Assembly: GCA_030549335.1 (NCBI GenBank)
Contig: CM060186.1
Span: 22,745,189 to 22,809,188, forward strand
DNA length: 64,000 nt
From: Pontederia crassipes
Lineage: Eukaryota > Streptophyta > Magnoliopsida > Commelinales > Pontederiaceae
Reading direction: 5' to 3'
Below the pieces are notes generated by a model. That model ran no database searches. It was not told the origin of the DNA and was given only the letters and a program-made list of their open reading frames with translations. A program made the translations under genes and the position numbers. Shown here piece after piece: positions 48,050-59,669 of the stretch. The first letter of the stretch is position 1, and each line of letters begins with the position of its first letter.

Positions 48050-49985
48050 CTAAACATTCGCGCCCAGCAACAAAGACAGAGAAATATCCATTAAGAACTC
48101 ACAGAAGCTGATTAAAGCTTCAAAGTCTAGGTCAATATCGTTCATAACCTCTTCCATTTCAGTTGATGTTATTTCATGGCACTCATCAATCGAAGGAGAT
48201 AAGCTGGAGGTCTGTTGGTCGTGTAGTTTTGAACCACTATTTAAGCCTCCCTTTTGCAGAGCAAGCCGAATCAGATAACTCAAACGAATTGAATGATATC
48301 ACACTGAAAATAATAATAATAATAAACAGACTGAAGGTTATCATCAATCATGTTGTTCATCTTGCCTCACGTATAACTGAGCTGCGAGCAGAATTGTTAC
48401 CGCAGCTGAAGGCTGGGTTCAGAAGATGCTTCGAGTTTTGTCCTTCGACAACAAGTGCAAGGAATGGATGATCCACCTTTGGTGTCCTTTCGTTGTCAAC
48501 CTTGACATCGGAGCTTGTGTTATGAAGAATAGAGCCTGAATCGCATCCTCTAAAAACACACATCATGAAGCCCTGAACCGAAGTCCAAATAGCAAAGTGG
48601 AGTCTATACTGTGGACGTACGTAGTTACCTGAACACTGCGCTCTTGGTCTCAGATGTAACTTTATTCTTTCCATATAATGGCAAAGATGTGTCGACCATG
48701 GGAGACAAGGTGCTGAGCGCTGGAACTTTGCATGGACGCATTGTTGACCCTCTCCTGCTTACTTGAAAAGGGCACTGCCGTTTCATGCTGGACATCTTTA
48801 CCATCTTATAATCCTCGATTAACACAGGGGTGATGGAAATGAAAAAGATAACAGGAACTCGTAGAAGTAAACTTGATTATGCCTGAGAGCTCATTTGAAT
48901 CAAAACGGTGGTTTCATGCATTACCTTACCCCGTTCTTTCCAGCAAGTACGCAAGTCATAGCTGTGAGTGTAATTTTGGCATGAAGGGGGCTCTACTTGA
49001 GCACTACGTGCAGACGAGGAAGAAGAAGGCATTGCCTTATTCGCCTGCACAATTACCGCCTAAAAAAATTCTACTTGTTATGTGCTGCTTAATTCATAGA
49101 ATAGAAAAAAAGGTAAAACTATTATAGAAATCTTTAACTTCGCTTATGTTTTATAGTCGGTCCTAAGCCCGGATAAAGAAGGAGGGTTGCGTTAGGCCCC
49201 GACAGCCAGCGTAAAATCCTGTCGAATCTTATGAACATGGATCAACGAATATAAGAAGACTGCGTAATGAAATCCTGTCGAATCCTGTCGAATATAAGAC
49301 GAATATAAGACGACATCGTAAAATCCTGTCGAATATAAGACGACGTCGTACCACTGATGATGGATCCATGTAAAATCCTGTCGAATCCTATCGAATATAA
49401 GACGACGTCGTAGGATCCATGTAGCCGACTCATCTAGTGGGATAAAGCTTTTTTTGTTATTGTTTATTAATGAAATCTTTCTTTTTGTCCTCTTGTACGT
49501 ACCACTGATGATGGATGCTGCTGATGTTGCTGCTGCCACATCCTCCTTCGGAGAAGACTGTTCGTCGCAGGATGACCCAGCAAAGAGGAGCGGAGGACAT
49601 CCCTCTTGTTCACGCCTTCCGCCTCATGATGTGGTGACCACCCATGACAAAAAATTGGCAAGAAGTCATGGCCGGAATTCCCGGCAGGGCGCGATGCCTC
49701 TAGAGGCGGAGTACTACCTACGAAAACAATGACAGTCATGGGCACTGGACCAGAGGCCGCCATCCCTGCTGCGGAGGACGGATTTGCTCGAGGATTCAAC
49801 ATCGGCAACACCGGCGTGGCAGCGGAGTTCTTCTGCTGCTCCTCTATCCGCATCTTCTCGAGTTGAGCAACTCCATGGCCGCGCTGTGGGACCTTCTTCT
49901 TCTTCTTCTTCTTCGTTGTTCTCGTTCCCGAGGTAGACCACGAACCGATCGGAAAATTCGCCGGACCGATCTCTTTAGGCGTCAT
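48050..49985 (-). CDS. SPEAR/SPOROCYTELESS-like EAR transcriptional repressor
   Basis: Four exons predicted by eye on the minus strand: 49985-49503, 48813-48629, 48549-48401 and 48246-48050; they join in frame to 337 residues. The first exon has a lysine run (about residues 25-31) followed by PQRGHGVAQLEKMRIEEQQK (33-52), the SPEAR signature of the SPOROCYTELESS/NOZZLE and TIE families (usual form QRGLGVAQLE). Exon 2 carries SMKRQCPF and ends SAVFR, as in relatives. The C-terminus has MDISLSLLLG, an EAR-type LxLxL motif that recruits TOPLESS co-repressors. Family members are nuclear adaptors that bind TCP factors and act in sporocyte and leaf development. Donors are GTACGT, GTAACT and GTAACA; the first acceptor is the least certain. 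Which family member it is cannot be decided. Confidence 0.8.
49155..49470 (+). mobile_element. Expanded Au-like SINE in intron 1 of the SPEAR-like gene
   Basis: Starts AGTCGGTCCTAAGCCCGGAT and ends GTAGCCGACTCATCTAGTGG, GGATAAAGCTTTTTTTGTT, the same frame as the SINE at 31301-31460 read on its own strand. The middle is expanded to about twice the normal length by repeated AAATCCTGTCGAATATAAGA and CGACGTCGTA units. It is antisense to the gene and lies next to the exon 1 donor. Confidence 0.75.
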
Positions 49986-50011
49986 TTCCGTTCACGTCTT
50001 CCTAAAGCCAT
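49982..50011 (-). CDS. Nine-residue upstream ORF overlapping the SPEAR-like start
   Basis: ATG at 50011 opens MALGRRERK and stops at a TGA that overlaps the main start as ATGA (49985-49982). It would be read before the main frame if the leader extends past 50011, so it could throttle or couple translation of the repressor. The transcription start is not visible from sequence. Confidence 0.4.
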   Translation of the reverse strand: MALGRRERK

Positions 50012-50868
50012 GTCATTAAACATTTCGACAAAAAAAATATATATATCACACAAGTAAACATCAGTTCATGAGCTTTACATGGCAGAAAGAAAACTAAACT
50101 GAGAGATCTTGGAGATACAATGCATATATGGCAGAAAACATAGAAGGGTCGATCCAAAGAAGCTAAAAGTTTTCGTTTGCTGTTGATCGATTCGCCGTGC
50201 TGTGTCTTTGCACGGCCAAATCTACGTTACGAGGATCTCCCTGTCTCTTGTTCTTGCATGCTCGCTGTTGCAATTATATTTGTAACGAAGAGAGGGACAA
50301 CGAGAGCGAGGGCCTGTATCACCATCTGGAAGTTTATTAAGAATCTTTCAAAAATCCAATTACGTCAGAAGCATTCTAAAAATCCAATTATCTGTGCGCT
50401 CAATTCTCTAGATTTGTAGCTGGTACATGGATTCAGGCCGCAGTGGTTCCAACGTGATCTAACTGAATTGAAATCAGCGAATATTCTATCTATATTATTA
50501 TAATATATTGCTATAATAATATCTATAACTAAAATAATATAACAAATTATGGAAATTATCATATGAAAAATAGAATGTGCAATGAGAACATGTCATGTGT
50601 CGATTTTTGACAATATATTACCTTATACATATTATTTTATATTTCTGTGTATTATTATCAAGAATATCTATTCTATTTTACCTATAAAAGGAAGGTAATC
50701 TGCACCAGATGTCAAGCCTATATACTTATATATAAAAATGTATGTAAATAAAAACATATAATAGCAAAATAATATGAGTTGTTAGAAAATATCAAGGCAT
50801 TTGATGTTCATATAATATTTAAGATATTACATGATTAAACAAATTATTAATACAAAAATTAGTAATAA
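49986..50868. promoter_or_regulatory. Upstream region of the SPEAR-like gene
   Basis: No other gene. On the minus strand this would hold the 5' leader and promoter of the repressor gene. A short (TA)n run is at 50038-50046. I could not fix a TATA box or transcription start. The far part (50470-50868) is AT-rich and borders an LTR. Confidence 0.4.
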
Positions 50869-51359
50869 TGTAATATCCCAAAATTTTACCCTCTTGTCAC
50901 ATGCTATTTGGGTTTATTTTTGGCCATGTTACCTACAATTTTTGCTCTTAGGCCTTTCTTTAGGTGCGATGTAGATTAAACTATTCTTTAACAGAGTGCG
51001 GAAGCGAAATAATATTAAACTATTCTTTAAGTGCAGAAGCGAAACATCTTTCTAATTTTTCTTTTCTAATAGTCCTCCGAAGATCAACTAGCATTCAAAT
51101 AACTTTACATTAAAGAATCTAATAACTTGGTCCCATGTGCACTTTACATCACTACGAATTTCACCACTACACACGTCTCCATCCTTCTTAATTCAACTAG
51201 CCATAGGGTTCAATTACTGGAAAATATAATTTTCATGAATATAAAATACTCAGTACATGCGATAATAACAAAAGGATATAAAATCGTGATAGAAGTGAAT
51301 CAAACTTAATCATGAAACAACCATAAGTTCATTGGTCAAAAATCATGCACTTTAACAAA

Positions 51360-51665
51360 CATTGTCTTTATTTTTCCTATTCTTATTCATATTCATGTTC
51401 ATGTCCATATTTATATTCTTATTCATACTTCATGTTCATGATTCCTATTCATATTCTTATCCATATTCATGTCCATGTTTTATTTCCATGTTCATGGTTC
51501 TTGCATTTGTTCATGTTTATGTACTTACCCATTTTCTTATTCTTATCCATGTTCATATTTTATTTCTATATTCATGGTCCTTTGTACTTGTTCATGTTCA
51601 TATGCTTATTCATATTTCTTTTCAGATTCTTTCTTCTTTACTTTTCAAATTCATGTTCTTTCTTC
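51360..51665 (+). repeat. Degenerate TTCATG/TTCTTATTCATA minisatellite
   Basis: About 300 bases of irregular six- and twelve-base units (TTCATGTTCATG, TTCTTATTCATA, TCCATGTTCATA). Open frames through it are repeat artefacts. It sits inside the large LTR. Confidence 0.8.
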
Positions 51666-53178
51666 TTTACTTTTAAGGGTTACCATGATACTTTCATGCA
51701 GTAGGATTGGATTCTAGAAGTGGTCCCAATGGATTCTAGAGTGGCTCCCACCATTTCATCATTAGCAGTTCTGCATGGTGCTTAACTCTCATCCCCTATG
51801 GTTAAGGGTATTTTATTTGAGCCTCCTGCCAGGATTTTTATACCGCAATACTGAAAGCATCTGTGTGCAGTTAGCTTTTATCTTGTTACATGATTAACTA
51901 TTTTTTTTGTTCAATTAATCATGCATTAATCCGGGGTAAAAAAGATCATTATACATCATAACAAATTGATAAGAAAATATTGAATCAAGGTCAGGTTTAA
52001 CCTGAACTTGGGTTGGGCATATGCAATTCGGGTCGGGTGGTATCAAAACATAAACCGTAACCTATTTTCTTCAGGAAGCGGGTTGAGTCCGAGTAGCTCG
52101 GGCTAGGTACGATCGAATAATCTTCTATACGACTTTTATAGTGGAACCCGACCAGGTATGACATTAATTTCGACCAAATTGTTCGGTTGAACATCAAACA
52201 TTTGCATTTCATCGAGGTGAAGAGAGGGCCAGGTCCAGTGGAGCCCAGGTCGAGTTTAGATCAAATTCGGGTCAGACTCGGATAGCGCTACGCCCCGAGC
52301 CGAATTCTTTCAGCTCGAGCCGAGTTCCTGTACATAGGAATTCTAGTACCGATTTATCAAAACTTTGCCCTAACTTTTCTATTAAACCATATGCATGCTT
52401 TCGACATGAAATCAAACGGAAACTATTCTTGGATCATCAAAGAAGGAGTATTGATTCCTATTCTTAACTTTGATTAGATCTTTCAAGAAATTATATCCAA
52501 AAGTGAATCCAACATCAACATGTACCTGCCCAGGCAGAACTACTTGTAACTTAAAATTATAGACAAGTTTTTCAATAACAAAGCTTGCTTTTCGGCAATA
52601 ACTCCAATGTTATGTGACAGAGGGATGTGCCATGAAGAGATGGCGAAAAGTTTAACCGCACATGTGCACTGAGGGGGGGAGAAGACATATTTCAAAATAT
52701 GGAGGAAAAACTAAGGAGGGGAGAAAGGAGACCTTTGAGATCATATTTATAGGGAAAAAATCCCCCAAGTTCTAATCTAATCAGAATTACTAATCATGCA
52801 CAATTCATCTTTTATTTTCCATGAGTTTTCATATTAAAATAATTAATTAATATCACTATTTCCTAACTTTTGGATTCAAAATAATAATTTTATATTATTT
52901 TATTTCCTGAATATTTTTGTATTTTTAAATCTCCTAATTTCAACCTACTTAGGAGTCCTAATTTAATTCTTCAACAAACTTTATCTCTAATATTCTTTTA
53001 GCTATTTTTCTTTATTGATTCTCTCCTAAACATAATTATTCTTTAATTTCAGAATTAAAATAATTAATTATTATTCTTAACATTTAATTTTCTAAATAAT
53101 ATAATATTATTTTATCTTCTAATTATTTTTTTACTTAAAGCTTTTATCTTGACTCTCATTAGGAGTTTTTATACCTTG

Positions 53179-54885
53179 CACTACAAGAAAACTGGGGATT
53201 ACCGACCGTCGAAACCGTCAGTAATTTTCCCAAAAAATGGTGTTTCCGACAGTTTTTTTGACAGAAATCGGGACGTCCGAAAAACGGTCGTCGCAACTCA
53301 ATTTCCGACGATTTGGAAGGAACCGCCGAAAATTTCGACGGATTTCTGACGGTCGTGACCGCCGATATTTGCGGCAGTCGACAAAATCGTCGAAACTTCG
53401 ACGGTCAAGACCGCCGATATTTTCGACGGTTGCTACCGTCGAAAATCTCGGTGACCGTCAGGCGACCGTCGAAGTTTCGATGGTCAAAACCATCGCAAAG
53501 AATTTTTATAATTTAAAAAAATAGCCGCCCGACGGCCAGATTCAGCCACCAGCGGCCAGCATTCGGATCCCGCCGCTAGGGGCCGTCCGCCAGTCGACCG
53601 AGGTCGGATCCCGCCGCTAGGGGCCGGATCCGCCGCCAGGCAGCCAACAGTCGGATCCGAGCGCCCGGCGGCCGATCCCGCCGCTGGGGGCCAGATCCGC
53701 CGTCAGGCAGCCAGCGGCCGGATCCGAATGCCCGGCGGCCGAACCCGCCGCTGGGGGCCGGATCCTTCGCCAGGCAGCCGGATCTGATCGCTCGATGGCC
53801 GATCCGGCCGCAAGAGGTCAGATCTGGTCGCCAGGAGGTCGATCCGGCTGCTGGGGGCCGAATCCAAACGCCCACGGCCGGATCCGGTCGCCAGGAGGTC
53901 GATCCGGCTGCTGGGGGCCGAATCCAAACGCCCACGGCCGGATCCGGCCGCTGGGGGTCGGATCCGGCCGCCAGCGGCCTCCGGCCGGAGAGAGAGACGC
54001 CAGCGCGGGAGAGGGTCGCCGGTGCGGAAGTGGGTCGCTGACGTCCGGTGCAAGAGAGGGTCGCCGGCGCAGGAGAGGGTCGCTGACGTCCGGTATGGGA
54101 GAGGGTCGATGACGATCAGTGCTTGTGGGCCGAGAGAGGAGAGGAGGGAGAGAGAGAGAGAGGAGAGGAGGAATTATAATAGAGGTATTATATAATATAT
54201 ATATATATATATATATAAGGGGGAAAAAGATGAGAGAAAGCGGGAAAATGAAAAAAAAGCAGGATAATGAAATTTTAATTACCGATGGCTCCGACCGTCG
54301 AAAACGTAAATCTTAACTATTTTTAAAGTTACCGACAGTTCTGACCGTCGAAAATATATTTAGTTATATATAATATTTATTTTTTATTTTACCGATAGTT
54401 TGAACCATCGGTAATCGTTACCGACAGTCAAAATCGTCAGTAATTATGACGGTTTGGGCCGTCGCTAGATATATTAATAAAATACTCCTCATATGATATT
54501 ATTATACATTTACCGACGGTTACGACCGTCGAAAATTGCGGCAAATTTTGCGATGGATCGATATTCGTCGGAAATATCGACTTTCGAATTGTCAAAAAAT
54601 TAAATAAAAATATAACAAATTACATAATTTATTTTTTCATTTCCGACGATCGTAACCGTCGGAAAATCCGTCGCAAATTGCGACGGATGGGTATCTGTTG
54701 GAAATATGGACATTCCTAACCATCAAAAAATAAAATAATAATATAATAAATTATATAATTTATTATTTTCCTTTCCATCAGTCGTAACCGTCGAAAAATC
54801 CGTCGGAAATGGAACCGTCGCAAATTGCAACGAATTTCAGACCGTCGGAAATTGCCCGTCGGAAAATGGTAATTTTCTTATAGTG
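53179..54885. mobile_element. Non-autonomous CACTA transposon
   Basis: 1707 bases with termini CACTACAAGAAAACTGG and, reversed, CACTATAAGAAAATTACC, flanked on both sides by TTG (53176-53178, 54886-54888), the exact three-base duplication of CACTA elements. Subterminal regions (53200-53500 and 54285-54870) are packed with (A)CCGTCGAAA/CCGTCGGAAA words in both orientations, the usual transposase-binding arrangement. No transposase frame. The core is a GC-rich repeat block. Confidence 0.92.
53540..54110. repeat. GC-rich minisatellite core of the CACTA element
   Basis: Units of about 60 bases built on GGCCGGATCCG(G/C)(T/C)CGCCAGG. The units 53821-53880 and 53881-53940 differ at a single base. 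All long open frames here (both strands) are Pro/Gly/Arg/Ser-rich translations of the repeat. Could derive from a captured GC-rich exon that then expanded. I found no domain. Confidence 0.75.
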
Positions 54886-55166
54886 TTGAACTTATAGTTA
54901 GATTCAAATTGAATTTTGAATCCCAATCTCATTATAATTTCAACTCCTAATCTAATTAGGAATCATCTTTTCCTGTCTCTTATCTCATAACACTTTTATT
55001 CTAATTCAAACTTTTCTTATTTCATCTTTTCCTCTTCTCTTATCCTTCCTCTAACTATACTTTTATTTATTTTCAAACTTTATCTTTATTTAACAAATCC
55101 TAAATATTGGATTTATTTTAATTACAAAAATTAATTTCTAATTCGAAAAAGTTTCCGGGTGTTACA

Positions 55167-58100
55167 AGTAATCTAACATTTGAGCAAGTACATTGTTAGA
55201 GTAATAAATATGCTATTTAAATAGTAATTAAAGTATCATGTTGTTAACATTTATATGTATATGTATTAAAGGTATTTGATTACTTTTATGGTTTGAGTAG
55301 TAGAAATATGCTTGCCTACGATCCGAGCCATGAGTCTTATTGATTATGAATCATCCAGTTCAAATACGCATCCCCCAACATCACATGCCTTCCATGTTGT
55401 AAGCTTCAAATATGAAACTAAAGCAAGTCGTATCGATTAGTAAATACTTAGTATTAATATTAGTTTAATATCCACAGACATTGCAAACGAATACAATCAT
55501 ACCTATGACCTTTAATTATTATCAAAATTAAATTATTAATAATTCAATGTGATAAATAATTTAGTCTACTTTGTCAAAAAAAAAATTGTGTTGATTCAAA
55601 AAACTAAACTACAGCACCAAATCCAATTGGAAGAAATTTTTTGAGAAACAACAATGTAAATTATAACCCATTCAACTATCTCCTCATTTTTTTATACAAA
55701 GTTTTACATGTATAAAAATATAAGACAATAATTTTATTGTCATTATATTTTAACATATAGTTTCTTAAAAACTAATTAAATTGTAAAGTATAGTGGTCAT
55801 GTGACATATACTTCTTCCCTTTTTCCTTTTTTTTTATAAAGACATTTCCTTAATTTGATTCATGTGAAAATTTACTTGAACTAATTGTATATTTAATCCC
55901 ATTTACTTTTTAGTCATACATACATTATATGGACATGTTTTTTTCATGTTATCAAATAAATGTTTTTAATTTAAATACAACTAAAACTCCTACTTATACC
56001 AATATTATTATATCATAAAATGATCATTAAAATTCTAAAAATATAATAATATAGTTTTGGGGAGAAGCGAGATTGTAAAATTTTGTTAACATGGAATGTG
56101 GCATATATTGCTTCCACTTTAATTTTCGCAACAATACGATATATTGCTTTAATTACACTATTACACTCAAATAGTTTCATGTACCCAAATTAAACTGTTA
56201 TGCTTTTAATGTTTCTAATTTAATCATATGTGTGTGTTAGAGAGTCTTGAATATAAGACAACGTGCGACGACTAGACGAAGGAGCATCTAGCCAAGCTTG
56301 TTTCCAGTATGCAGCGAAAGTTTTATGGTCGAGATGAATATGGCGATTAGACTTTTACTCATAGATATGACGTCATCACCATGGAATTAGCATGTTGAGG
56401 CACTAATACATGCACTTAATATTCGAAGGGGCATCTGAAAAATCATGGGGCTTCGAGAAGGGTTACCGATATGGGTTGTCACCCCACGATCAAGTTCAGA
56501 CACCAAGATTAAAAAAAGCTTGTTTGTATTATATGAAATGAAACATAGAATACATATGGGCCTAAGAAGACAATAGTGAACTCCTCGATAATGTACCGTA
56601 GATAAAAGAGTCTTAATATAAAAGCGAAATGTAAAAGACTATGTATGTGTGTGTTGTTCTAGCATACTTTTCTATTTAAGAGAATGTAGTTTCTCTTCGA
56701 CCAAAATTCGTACATATACCCAAAACAATTTTACATATTAAAAATAAACTAATACTTATATATATATATATATATATATATAATAACAATAATAATAAAT
56801 TACATTATAATATTATGTATTAAAATTAAAATAAAACTTAAAAATTTGTGAAATCGTAGTGTATAACTCCAAGCAATTTTATTTCCTAAAAACATAATTT
56901 TTATTTGATCCTATTCTACTCCTACTCAAATTAAGGTTATTTTAATATTTAAACTCATTTAATTTGCAGTCATGATCTCATATTAAAAATTTTGTTGGTT
57001 TTTTTAATAAATCCATAATTCAAAATAAAACTAATGATGTCTTCAAAATTTCCTACTCAAGAAAAATAAATTTACATTATTAAATTTAGTCTAATTTGAT
57101 CTCTAGTATTTGTCGATTTCTTTATTGATTTAATCCTACCAAAACTCATACATCTATTTAAATTAAATTTTATTTAATTTTAAGTTGCACATACATTAGG
57201 TTCTTATATAACAAATTTTGATCATTTTTATTGAAATAAATTCAAAATTCTACATAAAATGAAAGAAATTTTCAAAATTCATACTTTATTATAATTAAAT
57301 GAAAATGAAATTAAAAAAATTCCTACTCATACTAAAATGATATTCATTTCCATATTCAATTTAATTAAGTTTAGATAATTAATCTTTCTCAAACTTAAAC
57401 AATAACTCATATACTGCTAAAATTAATTTAATTTTATATTTAATTTATTTGATCATATATTTAATTAAAAGTTTAATATTAGTAGTTTAAATATATAAGG
57501 ATAAGTATAAATGTTTGAGCTAATATATATATATATATATATATACAAATGTTAGTTCATTCCAAGAATACTACTAAGTTTGATTATGATTATGATTCTT
57601 AGCATGTTTTTTTTACATTTCAAATTCTGCTCCAATTAAATAACTTTTTACCGTATACTTAAATATTAATACATTTAAAATTTTTATATACATAATATAT
57701 ATATGTGTGTGTATATATATTATTAGATGAGATATGAATCTTAATATTTAAAATTATACATTTGAAATAATGCAGGGCCTAATCTGGTTGTTTAGTATTA
57801 GGTGACACATCATATACTTATGGGGCTAATTTGAATTTGAAATAGATTAGGATTCATAGTTGTATTATTTTTTTAAGGAAGTTCTAATATTTTAATTTAA
57901 TTATTATTATTTTATTCTTACTTGACACATATCTTTTTCTGATGTTGTCGCTTGTCGTAACCTCGTGCATCTATTGATATCCAACTTTATTCTCAATAAT
58001 AGTTTTTCAGAAATCTTAAGAAAATATCATGTTTGTTTTATGCTTATAACAATATATATTATTTATTTTTCTTATTTCTTTATGTTAATTTACATATACA

Positions 58101-58256
58101 TATGATGATGCAAAGTGCGACGTTTGACTTCATCATTTTTACACTAGATAGATTTTATTATAATATAAATATAGATAGTACTAGGTAAATAATTTTGTCA
58201 TTAGTAGTATCAAATTTTAGAATTTAAGCAAATATTATTTCTTTCATCTTTGTAAC
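55167..58256. other. No gene recognised; very AT-rich
   Basis: Long AT-rich stretch with (TA)n runs near 56757-56782, 57523-57544 and 57695-57720. A less AT-rich block at about 56235-56520 (GAAGGGGCATCTGAAAAATC, GGTTACCGATATGGGTTGTC) has no recognisable domain and may be a decayed repeat. Confidence 0.4.
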
Positions 58257-58666
58257 AAGGGTTATTTTCTTAGACCTACAATAAACTATCACGTTTTTCA
58301 CATCTAACCCCAATGTATGGACTTAATTTTTAGTATCCCTAAACTATCACAAATTTTCTGTTTTAATCCTTTCATCTACTTCTGTTAAGTTTTCTGTTAT
58401 CTTTGCTTTTTTCCATTTTTGAAAAGACAAAATTACCCCTCCCTCCAAAGCACGTCAATGGGAAACTTAATCTTGGAGGGAGGGGTAACTTAGTCTTTTC
58501 ATAAATGAAAAAAATAAAATGAAATAAAAAACTTAATAGGCATAGATGGAAGGATTAAAGTGGAAAATTTACAATAGTGTAAGAATACAGAAAATTAAGT
58601 TCATACTTTGAGGTTAGATGTGGAAAGTCGTAATAGTTTAGGGGGGGGATAAAAAAAATAACCTTT
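58257..58666. mobile_element. Fold-back MITE with long inverted repeats
   Basis: Nearly the whole 410 bases pair with themselves: AAGGGTTATTTTCTTAGACC and AACTATCACGTTTTTCACAT, TCTAACC on the left match, reversed, GGTTAGATGTGGAAAGTCGT and AATAACCTTTT on the right, and AATTACCCCTCCCTCCAA pairs with TTGGAGGGAGGGGTAACT at the centre. TAAC flanks both sides. Superfamily uncertain; the structure resembles Mutator-like MITEs. No coding capacity. Confidence 0.75.
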
Positions 58667-59669
58667 TAACAATGTATATTATATGATTTTTTTGTCTTAA
58701 TTTATAGGTGGCAACCTCATGTCCATTTGACAACTTCCACTTCTCATTTTTATTTAAATACATAACATCTCTATAGAGAGATAGATATATAAAAATGATA
58801 TTTAATTCAATTTATAGTAACTAGAAATTGTGATTTGGATGAGCTTAGATAGATGACTGAATCTTGTGGGGCCATTGCATTAATATAGTTGGTATTTTTT
58901 GAGTCCACTGTATGCTTTTCTTCTTCAGCATTGTTTAATTGTGATTGCAAAGTTCTGTAGGTTGTTTATGTAGTAGAAGGGACCTCTGAAAACAAGCTCC
59001 TCCTTCAGACTTACCTATCTTCTATTATGTATTCACATATCTTCCTGATAAGCCATTGAGTAGTCCAAATGTTTCTAGAAAAGTATTTATCAAATCTCTA
59101 GCTTCTTTCTTATGAATATTCATGGTGGTATGAACATGTGATAATTGATGAGTCCTCCTTCACGTGCTTATGAGAATTCAATTGCACAACTTGATTTTCT
59201 AATGCATTCAGTTGTGCATTCAAATAATCAAACTTGAACTTTAAAATTCTCTTACAACATCTACTTTTATTTATTATTGTAATTATGTCATTTTGGCCTC
59301 TAAGTTTTGAGTTTGACCAATCATCTCCTCTAAGTTCAGCTTTTGGCTTAGTTGATGACTTTGATTTTAATATTGTTGTGATGACATCATTTAGCTTCTC
59401 GCTTAGATATTTCAATTTGAAATTGATCTCTCCTTATTTTCAATTCGGTAGTTTTATGTGGAGAGTTTCTTCAGTAGATGATTCAACATATTTGTAATCA
59501 TGGATTCTAAATCTAATGGTTTCGAACTCACAAAAGCTTCTCCAAGTTGTAAAGACTTCATATAGCCTCAGTGTGAACTCCATCTTGAATAGCTTCTTTG
59601 TTTTTCTCAATTTGTTGATTGGTATTCATTTTCCTGTTCATCATTTAGGGCATTGGGATATGATCCTAT
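58667..59669. other. No recognised gene; weak ORF on minus strand
   Basis: A 101-residue minus-strand frame (59110-59415) is Lys/Asn/Ser-rich with a possible short coiled coil (LKFKFDYLNAQLNALENQVV) and has no domain I recognise. It might be a decayed retrotransposon gag or a chance frame. Confidence 0.3.

Larger units (their letters stand above)
50869..55166 (+). mobile_element. Large solo Ty3/gypsy LTR split by a CACTA element
   Basis: Starts TGTAATATCCCAAAATTTTA and ends CCGGGTGTTACA, the terminal style of Tekay/Del chromovirus LTRs. Flanks AATAA (50864-50868) and AGTAA (55167-55171) match at four of five bases. About 2.6 kb remain once the CACTA element and its duplication are removed. 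GGATTCTAGAGTGGCTCCCA and TGGTGCTTAACTCTCATCCC near 51730-51800 link it to the LTR at 31244. No internal coding region. Confidence 0.7.

Noticed and set aside
48163-48471. Plus-strand 102-residue frame
   Set aside because: It is antisense to exons 3 and 4 of the SPEAR-like gene, whose minus-strand frames carry family motifs and join in phase.
49242-49539. Minus-strand frames with repeated tyrosine/isoleucine/arginine words
   Set aside because: They are translations of the internal SINE repeats in intron 1.
51345-51717. Phe/Tyr-rich frames of up to 119 residues that look like membrane proteins
   Set aside because: All three overlapping frames translate the TTCATG minisatellite.
53576-54112. 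Long Pro/Gly/Arg-rich frames on both strands
   Set aside because: They are translations of the 60 bp GC-rich repeat in the CACTA core.
59110-59497. Open frames of 101 and 87 residues on opposite strands
   Set aside because: Biased composition, no recognised domain, no gene structure around them.
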